From assembly GCA_023974075.1 (NCBI GenBank), contig JAMFTG010000308.1, forward strand, positions 1-64,000: DNA of 64,000 nucleotides. The letters are read 5' to 3'. A program made the translations under genes and the position numbers. The DNA is from Chaenocephalus aceratus. Its lineage: Eukaryota > Chordata > Actinopteri > Perciformes > Channichthyidae. Under the pieces are notes generated by a model. It saw only the letters and a list, made by a program, of their open reading frames with translations. It did not search any database and was not told where the DNA came from. Of this stretch, positions 46,420-57,014 are shown piece by piece; position 1 is the first letter of the stretch, and every line of letters starts with the position of its first letter.

Positions 46420-48873
46420 TTACTCTCTCTCTTCTCTTGATCGCCCTCTCTCTCTTCTCTTGATCACCCTCTCTCTCTTCTCTTGATCGCCCTCTCTCTC
46501 TTCTCTTGATTGCCCTCTCTCTCTTCTCTTGATCGCCCTCTCTCTCTTCTCTTCATCGCCCTCTCTCTCTTCTCTTGATCACCCTCTCTCTCTTCTCTTG
46601 ATCGCCCTCTCTCTCTTCTCTTGATCGCCCTCTCTTGATCGCCCTCTCTCTCTTCTCCTGATCACCCTCTCTCTCTTCTCTTGATCGCCCTCTCTCTCCT
46701 CTCTTGATCGCCCTCGCTCTCTTCTCTTGATCACCCTCTCTCTCTTCTCTTGATCGCCCTCTCTCTCTTCTCTTGATCGCCCTCTCTTGATCGCCCTCTC
46801 TCTCCTCTCTTGATCGCCCTCTCTCTCTTCTCTTGATCACCCTCTCTTGATCGCCCTCTCTCTCTTCTCTTCATCGCCCTCTCTCTCTTCTCTTGATCGC
46901 CCTCTCTCTCTTCTCTTGATCGCCCTCTCTCTCTTCTCTTGATCACCCTCTCTCTCTTCTCTTGATCGCCCTCTCTCTCTTCTCTTGATCGCCCTCTCTT
47001 GATCGCCCTCTCTTGATCGCCCTCTCTCTCTTCTCCTGATCACCCTCTCTCTCTTCTCTTGATCGCCCTCTCTCTCCTCTCTTGATCGCCCTCTCTCTCT
47101 TCTCTTGATCACCCTCTCTCTCTTCTCTTGATCGCCCTCTCTCTCCTCTCTTGATCGCCCTCTCTCTCTTCTCTTGATCACCCTCTCTTGATCGCCCTCT
47201 CTCTCTTCTCTTCATCGCCCTCTCTCTCTTCTCTTGATCGCCCTCTCTCTCTTCTCTTGATCACCCTCTCTCTCTTCTCTTGATCGCCCTCTCTCTCTTA
47301 TCTTGATCGCCCTCTCTCTATTCTCTTGATCGCCCTCTCTCTCTTCTCTTGATCGCCCTCTCTCTATTCTCTTGATCGCCCCCTCTCTCCTCTCTTGATC
47401 GCCCTCTCTCTCTTCTCTTGATCGCCCTCTCTCTCCTCTCTTGATCGCCCTCTCTCTCTTCTCTTGATCGCCCTCTCTTGATCGCCCTCTCTTGATCGCC
47501 CTCTCTCTCCTCTCTTGATCGCCCTCTCTCTCCTCTCTTGATCGCCCTCTCTCTCTTCTCTTGATCGCCCTCTCTTGATCGCCCTCTCTCTCCTCTCTTG
47601 ATCGCCCTCTCTCTCTTCTCTTGATCGCCCTCTCTCTCTTCTCTTGATCGCCCTCTCTCTCTTCTCTTGATCGCCCTCTCTTGATCGCCCTCTCTCTCTT
47701 CTCTTGATCACCCTCTCTCTCTTCTCTTGATCGCCCTCTCTCTCTCTTCTCTTGATCGCCCTCTCTCTCCTCTCTTGATCGCCCTCTCTTGATCACCCTC
47801 TCTCTCTTCTCTTGATCGCCCTCTCTTGATCGCCCTCTCTCTCTTCTCTTGATCGCCCTCTCTCTCTTCTCTGGATCGCCCTCTCTCTCTTCTCTTGATC
47901 ACCCTCTCTCTCTCTATTCTCTTTATCGCCCTCTCTCTCTTCTCTTGATCGCCCTCTCTCTCTTCTCTTGATCACCCTCTCTCTCTTCTCTTGATCACCC
48001 TCTCTCTCTTCTCTTGATCGCCCTCTCTTGATCGCCCTCTCTCTCTTCTCTTGATCGCCCTCTCTTGATCGCCTTCTCTCTCTTCTCTTGATCGCCCTCT
48101 CTCTCCTCTCCTGATCACCCTCTCTCTCTTCTCTTGATCGCCCTCTCTCTCCTCTCTTGATCGCCCTCTATCTTGATCGCCCTCTCTCTTTTCTCTTGAT
48201 CGCCCTCTCTCTCTTCTCTTGATCGCCCTCTCTTGATCGCCCTCTCTCTCTTCTCTTGATCACCCTCTCTCTCTTCTCTTGATCGCCCTCTCTCTCTCTT
48301 CTCTTGATCGCCCTCTCTCTCCTCTCTTGATCGCCCTCTCTTGATCACCCTCTCTCTCTTCTCTTGATCGCCCTCTCTTGATCGCCCTCTCTCTCTTCTC
48401 TTGATCGCCCTCTCTCTCTTCTCTGGATCGCCCTCTCTCTCTTCTCTTGATCACCCTCTCTCTCTCTATTCTCTTTATCGCCCTCTCTCTCTTCTCTTGA
48501 TCGCCCTCTCTCTCTTCTCTTGATCACCCTCTCTCTCTTCTCTTGATCACCCTCTCTCTCTTCTCTTGATCGCCCTCTCTTGATCGCCCTCTCTCTCTTC
48601 TCTTGATCGCCCTCTCTTGATCGCCTTCTCTCTCTTCTCTTGATCGCCCTCTCTCTCCTCTCCTGATCACCCTCTCTCTCTTCTCTTGATCGCCCTCTCT
48701 CTCCTCTCTTGATCGCCCTCTATCTTGATCGCCCTCTCTCTCTTCTCTTGATCACCCTCTCTCTCTTCTCCTGATCGCCCTCTCTCTCTTCTCTTGATCG
48801 CCCTCTATCTTGATTGCCCTCTCTCTCTTCTCTTGATCGCCCTCTATCTTGATTGCCCTCTCTCTCTTCTCTT
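46420..48873. repeat. CTCTTGATCGCCCTCTCTCT minisatellite, about 2.45 kb
   Basis: The unit is about 24 bp (TTGATCGCCCTCTCTCTCTT plus CTC), with shorter 13-base forms, and with GATCACC replacing GATCGCC at intervals. Variants such as CTGGATCGCC (47871 and 48423) recur 552 bases apart, showing a tandem block duplication. The - strand frames giving Arg-Glu-Arg-Gly-type proteins are artefacts of codon-sized units. Located in SMURF2 intron 2. Confidence 0.97.
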
Positions 48874-48879
48874 GAATGC

Positions 48880-49291
48880 ATAGTAAAGTGGTGAACATAT
48901 CCTAAATATAGCATTCATTCAAACTGATGCATGTTTTTTTGCTACCACCCTCCTCAAGTACTCAGCTTCCGTGCTTGTGCTCCAAAACACAAACCCACTG
49001 ACGTTGGATAAGAACCTCAACATCTGAACTATCCCTTTCTTGAATTGACAGCAACAAATCCAATGCATCTTTTAGTCACCCTCCGCTGTACTCTTGTCTC
49101 CGAAGGATCTCATTTTGGAATCAAAGTACAAGACAAATTGTGTAAGTAGCCAGCGAGTGATCTGATCCCGCGGCGGAGAACCCTCAGCGTCCGCCATCTT
49201 GTCATTCCGTGTCCTGTTGCATGTCCTCCGTTGTGTCTTCTTGGTGATTGTGTCTCAGCTCTGTGTCGCCGTGTCTCTCGTCCCGCTGCAG
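48880..49291. other. End of SMURF2 intron 2
   Basis: Unremarkable intron sequence ending in the acceptor CCCGCTGCAG (49282-49291). No gene seen. Confidence 0.5.
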
Positions 49292-49400
49292 GCCTCCCTG
49301 ATCCCTTCGCTAAGGTCGTGGTGGACGGCTCGGGGCAATGCCACTCCACGGACACGGTGAGGAACACGCTCGACCCCAAGTGGAACCAGCACTACGACCT
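49292..49400 (+). CDS. smurf2: SMURF2 coding exon 3 (residues 31-67)
   Basis: This exon encodes the heart of the C2 domain: LPDPFAKVVVDGSGQCHSTD then TVRNTLDPKWNQHYD, ending with two bases of Leu67. The acceptor is CTGCAG and the donor GTGAGT at 49401. The sequence is nearly identical to vertebrate SMURF2; DPFAK, TLDPKWNQ and HYDL are the standard C2 strand and loop motifs. The incoming C plus GC gives Arg31 and the outgoing CT plus A gives Leu67, so the reading frame is continuous across all exons. Confidence 0.96.
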
Positions 49401-49782
49401 GTGAGTCCCACACACTTTAATCTGAATGTAAAATTACTAGAGCCGGGACTCGATTAAAAAAATTAATCTGATTAATTAGAGGCTTTGTAATTAATTAATC
49501 GAAATTAATCGCATTTTTTATCAAATATACATATTTGACCTGAGAACAGTGAGAAGCAGTTTCACATGGATGTGACTCCAGGTGGTCTACAGTCGAGTGC
49601 AGTCCAGTGAGCCAGGGAGCTGGTTATTTTCTCAGACGTGGACTGACTTATCCTGGCCCTGAAGCCAGTCGTCTGGTTGAGTGTGGGGATGCCAGCGATT
49701 ATTCGATTATTCGAATATTCGTTACAGTCTCCATAATCGAATATTATTTTTAAAAATCAATTTTATTTATATATATTTTTTT

Positions 49783-49793
49783 TTATTATTTAT
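49783..49793. repeat. Rex3 target-site duplication, left copy
   Basis: TTATTATTTAT here is identical to 51620-51630 on the other side of Rex3. The junction next to it holds CCATCCATCCATC, the short tandem 3' tail expected of RTE-type LINEs. Confidence 0.9.
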
Positions 49794-51619
49794 CCATCCA
49801 TCCATCTTCTCCCGCTTATCCGTGGTCGGGTCGCGGGGGGTAGCAGTTCCAGCAGAGAGCCCCAAACTTTCTTTTCCCTGGCGACATCAACCAGCTCTGA
49901 CTGGGGGATCCCAAGGCGCTCCCAGGCCAGAGAAGAGATATAATCCCTCCACCTGGTCCTAGGTCTACCCCTTGGTCTCTTCCCAGCTGGACGTGCCTGG
50001 AACACCTCCCTAGGGAGGCGCCCAGGTGGCATCCTAACTAGGTGCCCGAACCACCTCAACTGGCTTCTTTCTACGCGAAGGAGGAGCGGCTCAACTCCGA
50101 GTCCCTCCCTGATGACCGAACTTCTCACCTTATCTCTAAGGGAGACACCAGCCACCCGGCGGAGGAAACCCATCTCGGCCGCTTGTATCCGCGATCTCGT
50201 TCTTTCGGTCATGACCCATCCTTCATGACCATAGGTGAGGGTAGGAACGAAAATGGCCCGGTAGACAGAGAGCTTTGCCTTCTGGCTCAGCTCCCTTTTC
50301 GTCACAACGGTGCGGTAAAGCGACTGCAGTACCGCTCCCGCTGCTCCGATTCTCCGGCCCATCTCACGCTCCATTGTTCCCTCACTCGAGAACAAGACCC
50401 CGAGATACTTGAACTCCTTCACTTGGGGTAAGGACTCATTCCCTACTTGGAGTGGACAGTCCATCGGTTTCCTGCTGAGAACCATGGCCTCAGATTTGGA
50501 GGTGCTGATCCTCATCCCAGCCGCTTCACACTCGGTTGCGAACCGATCCAGTGAGTGCTGAAGGTCGCAGACCGATGAAGCCATCAGAACCACATCATCT
50601 GCAAAAAGCAGTGGTGCAATCCTTAGTCCACCGAACTGCAGACCCCCCCCCCCACGACTACGCCTCGAAATCCGATCCATGTATATTACAAACAGGATTG
50701 GTGACAAAGCGCAGCCCTGGCGGAGGCCAACCCTCACCGGAAATGGGTCCGACTTACTGCCGAGGACCCGGACACAGCTCTCGCTTTGGGAGTACAGAGA
50801 TTGGATGGCCCTGAGTAGAGACCCCCTCACCCCATATTCCCGCAGCACCTCCCACAGTAACTCCCTGGGAACCCGGTCATACGCCTTCTCCAAGTCTACA
50901 AAACACATGTAGACCGGATAAGCGTACTCCCAGGCCCCCTCCAGGATCCTTGCGAGAGTAAAAAGCTGATCCGTCGTTCCACGACCAGGACGGAATCCGC
51001 ATTGTTCCTCCTCAATCTGAGGTTCGACAATCGGCCTGACCCTCCTTTCAAGTACCTTGGAGTAAACTTTCCCGGGGAGGCTGAGTAGTGTGATGCCTCT
51101 GTAATTGGCACACACCCTCTGATCCCCCTTTTTGAACAGGGGGACCACCACCCCGGTCTGCCACTCCTTCGGTACTGTTTCCGACTTCCACGCAACGTTG
51201 ATGAGACGTGTCAACCATGACAGTCCCTCAACACCCAGAGCCTTCAGCATTTCCGGGCGGATCTCATCCACCCCCGGGGCTTTGCCACTGTGGAGTTGTT
51301 TAACGACCTCAGTGACCTCCCCCCGGGAGATTGGTGTTGATCCCCCGTCATACTCCAGCTCTGCCTCTAACATAGAGGGCGGAGTTGTGGGGTTCAGTAG
51401 TTCCTCAAAGTGTTCCTTCCAACGCCCCAACACTCCATCAGTTGAGGTCAACAACGTCCCATCCTTACTGTACACAGCTTGGATGGTTCCCTGCTTCCCC
51501 CTCCTGAGGTGTCGGACAGTTTTCCAGAACAACTTTGGTGCCGCCCGAAAGTCCTTCTCCATGTCTTCTCCAAACTTCTCCCACACCCGCTGCTTTGCCT
51601 CGGCCACGGATGAGGCAAA
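49790..51619 (-). CDS. Rex3-type (RTE clade) LINE reverse transcriptase, 5'-truncated, open
   Basis: A 605-codon - strand frame (51607 to 49790) encodes a non-LTR reverse transcriptase that would copy its own RNA at a nicked target. Motifs in order: GKAPGVDEIRPEML (about residues 108-121), ANYRGITLLS (167-176), GFRPGRGTTDQLF (204-216), VDLEKAYDRVP catalytic motif A (237-247), GLRQGCALSP (294-303), FADD catalytic motif C (335-338), then a C-terminal region with FKYLGVLFSSEG and LRWFGHLVRMPPGRLP. The wording matches Rex3, and two segments (about 50699-50720 and 51140-51160) resemble the sites I remember for published Rex3 PCR primers. The N-terminal endonuclease is missing and no ATG precedes the frame (first codon GTG), so it is a truncated insertion. 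The insertion itself is 49794-51619, flanked by an 11-bp duplication; the stop TAA at 49790-49792 lies in that target copy. Confidence 0.93.
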   Translation of the reverse strand, partial: FASSVAEAKQRVWEKFGEDMEKDFRAAPKLFWKTVRHLRRGKQGTIQAVYSKDGTLLTSTDGVLGRWKEHFEELLNPTTPPSMLEAELEYDGGSTPISRGEVTEVVKQLHSGKAPGVDEIRPEMLKALGVEGLSWLTRLINVAWKSETVPKEWQTGVVVPLFKKGDQRVCANYRGITLLSLPGKVYSKVLERRVRPIVEPQIEEEQCGFRPGRGTTDQLFTLARILEGAWEYAYPVYMCFVDLEKAYDRVPRELLWEVLREYGVRGSLLRAIQSLYSQSESCVRVLGSKSDPFPVRVGLRQGCALSPILFVIYMDRISRRSRGGGGLQFGGLRIAPLLFADDVVLMASSVCDLQHSLDRFATECEAAGMRISTSKSEAMVLSRKPMDCPLQVGNESLPQVKEFKYLGVLFSSEGTMEREMGRRIGAAGAVLQSLYRTVVTKRELSQKAKLSVYRAIFVPTLTYGHEGWVMTERTRSRIQAAEMGFLRRVAGVSLRDKVRSSVIREGLGVEPLLLRVERSQLRWFGHLVRMPPGRLPREVFQARPAGKRPRGRPRTRWRDYISSLAWERLGIPQSELVDVAREKKVWGSLLELLPPATRPRISGRRWMDG

Positions 51620-51928
51620 TTATTATTTATGTTTTTTTTTTTTTTTCTGGCTTAGTTTCAACCAAAATATATATATGCTAATAATAGTAATAGTATTAAT
51701 AATTGTAAATGGTCATTGGTCACACCACCAGTTTGTTTTACTGTAAACTTGGAGGAAGCCTGCGTGCAGAGCAGACTGCAGTCGGTCGAATAATCGATTA
51801 TTATTCGCCAGGGCTGCCGAATAATCGATTTTGATCATGGTCAGTTTCTGGCAACCCTAGTTGAGTGTGGGTTGGGCCAGGGTGTGGTTCCTTGCACTCG
51901 GAGTCGGGCTAACGTCCACGCTAGCTGC

Positions 51929-51990
51929 TACATGCTAGCTGCTACACGCTAGCTGCTACATGCTAGCTGCTACATGCTAGCTGCTACATG
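51929..51990. repeat. 14-bp minisatellite CTAGCTGCTACATG
   Basis: About five copies of CTAGCTGCTACATG or CTAGCTGCTACACG inside the outer hAT element. Confidence 0.9.
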
Positions 51991-52474
51991 CTTTGCATTT
52001 AGGTGATACTTTAGGCTTGATGTGCTGCGGCTCTTATCGACGCTTCCATCCGTCCGTTTTGTAAAACAAAATGTCCCATCCACGGGGCCGACCAAAGCGG
52101 TCTCATCCGCTTGTTCGTTCATGTTTGACTATTGTTCGCCGTGGTTTGTTGTTGTTTGAAGTCCCATGCTGAAGTCATGAACGTTAGATGGTGCTCCAGT
52201 ATAATCGGTACGCCTGAAACTCATGCAGTGAGAAACGTTCCGCTGTGCAAAAATAAGTGCGATTAAAACGTGTTGATTTTTTTAACGCGTTAATTTTTGT
52301 GTAATTAATTAATCTTAATTAACGCGTTAAAGTCCCGGCCCTAAAAATTACATATTCCTTACGTTTGCTACAGCGTGTCAATCTATCATGTATACAGCAA
52401 AGGGACAGGACAGATAAAAAGGCTATATATGAGAGTAGACTAACATATTCAACAAAAAGGCAATTGAAAGTTAA

Positions 52475-52815
52475 AGGTGTAGTTAAGAATGGAGAAAGCA
52501 GCTCGAGTGGCTAGAATGTGAAAATACACAGCCGGAACAAATCTGCCACTTCCTCTCAGAGCCCCTCCTCCAACACACACATGACCAATGAGGGCACGAG
52601 GTGAGTGTGTGCCCCGATTGAAGGCTGACAGGCAGGTAGGCCATCCAGTTACTTTAGCCGGGCCGAAGCAGATGATTGGTCGAGCTTTTTACAGCGCCAC
52701 GGCTTCCACTGATGAGATTTTTGTATGGATTTATTGTCAAAGCATTTCATGTATTTAAGAGCATTCCATGGAATATAACAAAAGGCGTATCTGAAGTGAA
52801 TGACCGACCCCACCT
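52475..52815. mobile_element. piggyBac-like MITE, AGGTGGGGTAGGTAAG family (copy 2)
   Basis: Same family as 44023-44383, same orientation. TTAA flanks at 52471-52474 and 52816-52819. The left terminus has decayed to AGGTGTAGTTAAG; the right reads CCGACCCCACCT. Confidence 0.87.
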
Positions 52816-52819
52816 TTAA

Positions 52820-53155
52820 TACAAGTCACAAACAAGTATCATATAAAGGTAGTGGACTAGCAGCCACACATATATATAAAATGATTAGATTAGTAAATAA
52901 GTAAAAATGCATTGCACATTCATTAAAAATAAAATAAATCAACCGAAAAACTGTCAAATGGAATGATGGAAATATAAATATCTATAGAGTATACAATACT
53001 AGTTAGAACACACTATAATAGACGAACCTACTGCTACTAAATACACAAGGTAGAATATATACGCAATGCATTATGGTATTTCGTGACAGACAGTCTTAGG
53101 TAGTGAAGTAGCAGCCAGTAATAATAATACATGTAAAAAAAGTATATATTGCACA
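52820..53155. other. AT-rich SMURF2 intron 3 stretch, possible LINE tail
   Basis: TAAAAATGCATTGCACATTC and GTATATATTGCACATCTG resemble words in the LINE-like tails at 25.4 and 28.1 kb, but nothing firm can be called. Confidence 0.35.
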
Positions 53156-53397
<242 letters not shown>

Positions 53398-53850
53398 CCA
53401 CCTCTCCAGAGCCTTACTGTGATTCCGAACAGCAGCCGTTACAATACCTCACAGCTCTCTGTATATAACCTCAACCGGCGAGCGCCCTGCGAAGTGTCCG
53501 GCTGTCGTTAACGGGACTCGCACACTCGCAGATCCTACATCTGTTCTCTCACTTATCTTAACGCTCCGGGATGACTCGACCCTTCAAAGTCCCCGGGAGA
53601 AGTGTGTGAAGAAACTCAAAGGAGTATGTTCATGTCTTGCTGTAACCTTCGTTTCCCAGAGACCCTGAAGGTAACCTGGAAGAGAGACGTGAGGGAGAGT
53701 GCGAGAGTTTCCACTGTTCCTCCGGTGTTTATCCAGCCGCGAGAGGAAGCACGTCTCCGTTTGTTTGGTTGCCGGGGAAACGGGACCCTCTCTCGACATG
53801 GATGTTAAATCAGCTGCTCGTGTCACTTTTGACAACAGGGGGGAAAAGTC

Positions 53851-54122
<272 letters not shown>

Positions 54123-54446
54123 CACCTTTTAAAAGATGGATCGATGGAGAGGAGAACACAGGGTCCTGGCTCAGACGTGATGCTATGGACCGTGTTTAAG
54201 TTAAGGATATTATCAACAAGGCGTTGTGCTTTTATTTGGTGAATTATCGACTGGATACGGGCTGCAAAAAACCACAAGACGTGTGTGTGCAGCTTCGTTA
54301 AGATGGGTCGACGGAGAGGAGAACATGGTCTTGTGTGATATGATATATTATCAACAAGGCTTTGTGCTTTTATTTGGTGAATTACTCGAATATGTGCTGC
54401 ACAAAACCACCACTGACACAGAGAGAGATTTGACCTCTAACCTAGG

Positions 54447-55232
54447 GCGACTGTGGCTGGAGGGGGTGCGTCGTCTTTCAACCAGAAGGTTGCGGGTTCG
54501 ATCCCAGCCCGTGCAGCCAACATGTCGATGTATCCTTGGGCGAGATGCCCCCGATGGCCAACGGTGTGTGAATGTTAGGTCCTAGAGCAGGCGTGTCAAA
54601 CTCAATTTCATCGCGGGCCACATCAGCATTATGGTTGCACTCAAAGGGCCGGTTGTAACTTTAAGACTATATAAAAAAAGACATATATAAATATTGAATA
54701 TATATAAAATAATGTGTTATATTACATAGTTGCCTCTGCATTGGATTATTATGGGATAGGGTAATAACTTCATAATTAACTACGTCTGGAAGCAGAGGTC
54801 TAGGGCAAACAATTGCAAGTCTCTTCAGTGCGAATGTCACAAAATGATTTAAAAAGAAAAGTCAAATTCTGGAAAAACAAAACAAAAAAAGTAACATTTT
54901 GAAAACAAAATCTATTTATGAGAAAAAAAGCATCTTTTGCCAAAAGTCAAATTCTGAGAAAGTCAAATTTGAGATGCATTGTGGGACATGTAGTTTATGG
55001 GCAACGTGCTTCTGTAAAGTAGCATGTAAACATATGATATTCTTTGCAAGCTCTTGTGGGGCCACAGAAAATGAAGTCGCGGGCCAGATTTGGCCCCCGG
55101 GCCTTGAGTTTGACACCCCTGTCCTCGAGTAAGGTACAATACTCTGTATGAATGGGTGAGCGACATGTAGCACGTAAAGCGCTTTGAGAGCTCTTAAAGA
55201 CGGGACAAAGCGCTATATGAGTACAGTCCATG
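54447..55232 (+). mobile_element. tRNA-derived SINE split by hAT MITE
   Basis: The head (54447-54587) reads AGGGCGACTGTGGCTGGAGG and GCGGGTTCGATCCCAGCCCG, then GCCCCCGATGGCCAACGGTG. The tail resumes at 55122-55232 with GAGTAAGGTACAATACTCTG, GCACGTAAAGCGCTTTGAGA and GACAAAGCGCTATATGAGTA. The head shares about 130 bases with the SINE at 24.75 kb. Confidence 0.78.
54588..55121. mobile_element. hAT-type MITE, CAGGGGTGTCAAACTCAA family (copy 2)
   Basis: The ends CAGGCGTGTCAAACTCAATT and CTTGAGTTTGACACCCCTG are inverted repeats. Flanking 8-mers TCCTAGAG and TCCTCGAG match at 7 of 8. Interior shared with copies at 9.0 and 56.3 kb. The apparent ORFs at 54899-55173 are inside this non-coding element. 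Confidence 0.88.
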
Positions 55233-55507
55233 TACCTCGCTAATCAGTGATAAACTAACTTTATTCAAACTTGATCGAATGTCCTATGAGGTTTATCATG
55301 AGTGTAACCCCCCCTAACTGTGTAGTGTGTATCCTGTGTGTAGTGTGTGTCCTGTGTGTAGTGTGTGTCCTCGTGGCCAGCAGCAGGCCTCTCAGGTGGT
55401 GTGTTGTTGGAGGAGAGAGAGGTTTTAATTGAGCCGTCTGTCTGGCTCACTCTCATCAAAACAGAGCCTGAAACACCTGGTGCTCCGACTGCTGGCAGGA
55501 GAGAGGG

Positions 55508-55510
<3 letters not shown>

Positions 55511-55565
<55 letters not shown>
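55511..55565. repeat. (GT)n microsatellite
   Basis: About 27 GT units. Confidence 0.95.
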
Positions 55566-55566
<1 letters not shown>

Positions 55567-55851
55567 CAGAGTACAGCAGACTAGTGAGTGAACTGTGCCC
55601 CTTCTGCATTGTTGCAGGGATTGGCCGGCATGCCAAAGATAGCAGACGGTCTTCGTGGCGGCCTCTCGCACTCTGTGGTGGAAAAGTTATTTATTGTTTT
55701 GCTTAAAATGTCCCTGACTGAAATGACCCTAAAGTATTTAAGATATAAGAGCTGGTTGAAATATCTTAAAGAGGACATATGTAAGTAACATCAATAGGAG
55801 TTGGGATTGTCCCTCAGCCCTTTATCAAATCTCCGTCTTATCTTTCCTTAA

Positions 55852-57010
55852 AGGGGACCTATCAAGCAAAATGCACTTTGTGTCCCCGGTGCGTCGGGGA
55901 ACTCACGCAGCGTCAGGAAATAAAACCCTCTCTCTTCTCCTCCGTACCCAAATCTCTAAAAACGGGGAACAACGGAGCTGATCCAGATTTGCGTCCGATA
56001 TGACGTAACATCTGAAATGTGGACCCACGGGCCAATCAGAAAGCTGCTATCAGAAACAATGCCCGACTGTTTTGGACGTAATATGGTCGGTGTTTACATT
56101 AGCATCGCTAGCACTCAGAGCTAACCTGTGCTGGAGAGCATGTGTGTGAAGAAGCAGGAAGTAGAAAGGAACTCACCTTGTGGTGTAACCGGCAAGAGAG
56201 AACGCCTTTGAGCTCCAGACTGTTTCAGATCCTTGATGATCCATGATATGGCGTTTCATCACGGCAGCATTTATCACGGCAGTGTTTAGTTTAGACCAGG
56301 GGTGTCAAACTCAAGGCCCGGGGGCCAAATCCGGCCCGCGACTTAATTTCCTGTGGCCCCAAAGGAGCTTGCAAAGAATATAATATGTTTATTATACGGT
56401 TACATGCCGATTTACAGAAGCACGTTGCCCATAAACTACATGTCCCACAATGCATCTCAAATTTGACTTTTTTCTCAGAATTTGACTTATTTTTTTTTAA
56501 TTCTACTTTTTTTCAAAATGTCACTTCTTTTTTTTCGGCTTTTCTTCTTAAATCATTTTGTGACATTCTCACCGAAGAGACTTGCAATTATTTGCCGTAG
56601 ACTTCTGCTTTCAGGCGTAGTTAATTATGTAGTTATTATCCTAGCCGATAGGGTAATATAATACATTATTTTATATATATTAAATATTTATGTATTTTTT
56701 TATATAGTCTAAAAGTTACAACCAGCCCTTTGAGTGCAACCATAATGCTGATGTGGCCCGTGATGAAATTGAGTTTGACACCCCTGGTTTAGACGGTAGC
56801 TGCCGGGTCCCGCATGAGCTCAGACCCTCCTCTTTAAAGCTTTATACCCCAAATCAGCACTTTTGAAACAGGAAGTGAAACAGAGGGATATGAGGCATGG
56901 CTAGAATGGGTGATCTTTTGAGCAAAACACTTCATAGACATGTTTTTTATATATTTGTATATATATCTGAGGCCTATGCTATTGTCTAAAAATAGCATGA
57001 TAGGTCCCCT
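55852..57010. mobile_element. piggyBac-like element, AGGGGACCTATCA family, split by hAT MITE
   Basis: The ends AGGGGACCTATCAAGCAAAA and AGCATGATAGGTCCCCT are inverted repeats flanked by TTAA at 55848-55851 and 57011-57014. The hAT MITE at 56297-56786 lies inside. Without it the element is about 660 bases and non-coding. Confidence 0.9.
56297..56786. mobile_element. hAT-type MITE, CAGGGGTGTCAAACTCAA family (copy 3)
   Basis: The ends CAGGGGTGTCAAACTCAAGG and AATTGAGTTTGACACCCCTG, with perfect 8-bp duplications GTTTAGAC at 56289-56296 and 56787-56794. Inverted relative to copies 1 and 2. This is the best preserved of the three. Confidence 0.95.
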
Positions 57011-57014
57011 TTAA

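Larger units (their letters stand above)
49684..51859. mobile_element. Middle hAT-type MITE, split by Rex3
   Basis: The left end TGGGGATGCCAGCGATTATT and right end ATGGTCAGTTTCTGGCAACCC match the reverse complement of the intact 216-bp element at 19693-19908. Perfect 8-bp duplications GTTGAGTG stand at 49676-49683 and 51860-51867. Removing the Rex3 segment and one target copy restores a continuous MITE of about 340 bases. Confidence 0.93.
49438..52343. mobile_element. Outer hAT-type element of a three-level nest
   Basis: The left end reads TAGAGCCGGGACTCGATTAA, the right end GTTAAAGTCCCGGCCCTA; both continue into TTAATTAAT-rich subterminal repeats. Perfect 8-bp target duplications AAAATTAC stand at 49430-49437 and 52344-52351. 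Without the inner insertion the element is about 720 bases. It begins only 37 bases after the exon 3 donor of SMURF2. The right half carries a short 14-bp minisatellite (51929-51990). Confidence 0.92.

Noticed and set aside
46553..48914. Arg/Glu-rich ORFs (RERGRSREEREGDQ) resembling splicing factors
   Set aside because: They are the purine strand of the 24-bp minisatellite; several frames break at array variants and none has unique sequence.
49790..51607. Large ORF as a host gene in antisense to SMURF2
   Set aside because: All motifs are those of a Rex3-type reverse transcriptase, and the insertion is bounded by an 11-bp target duplication.
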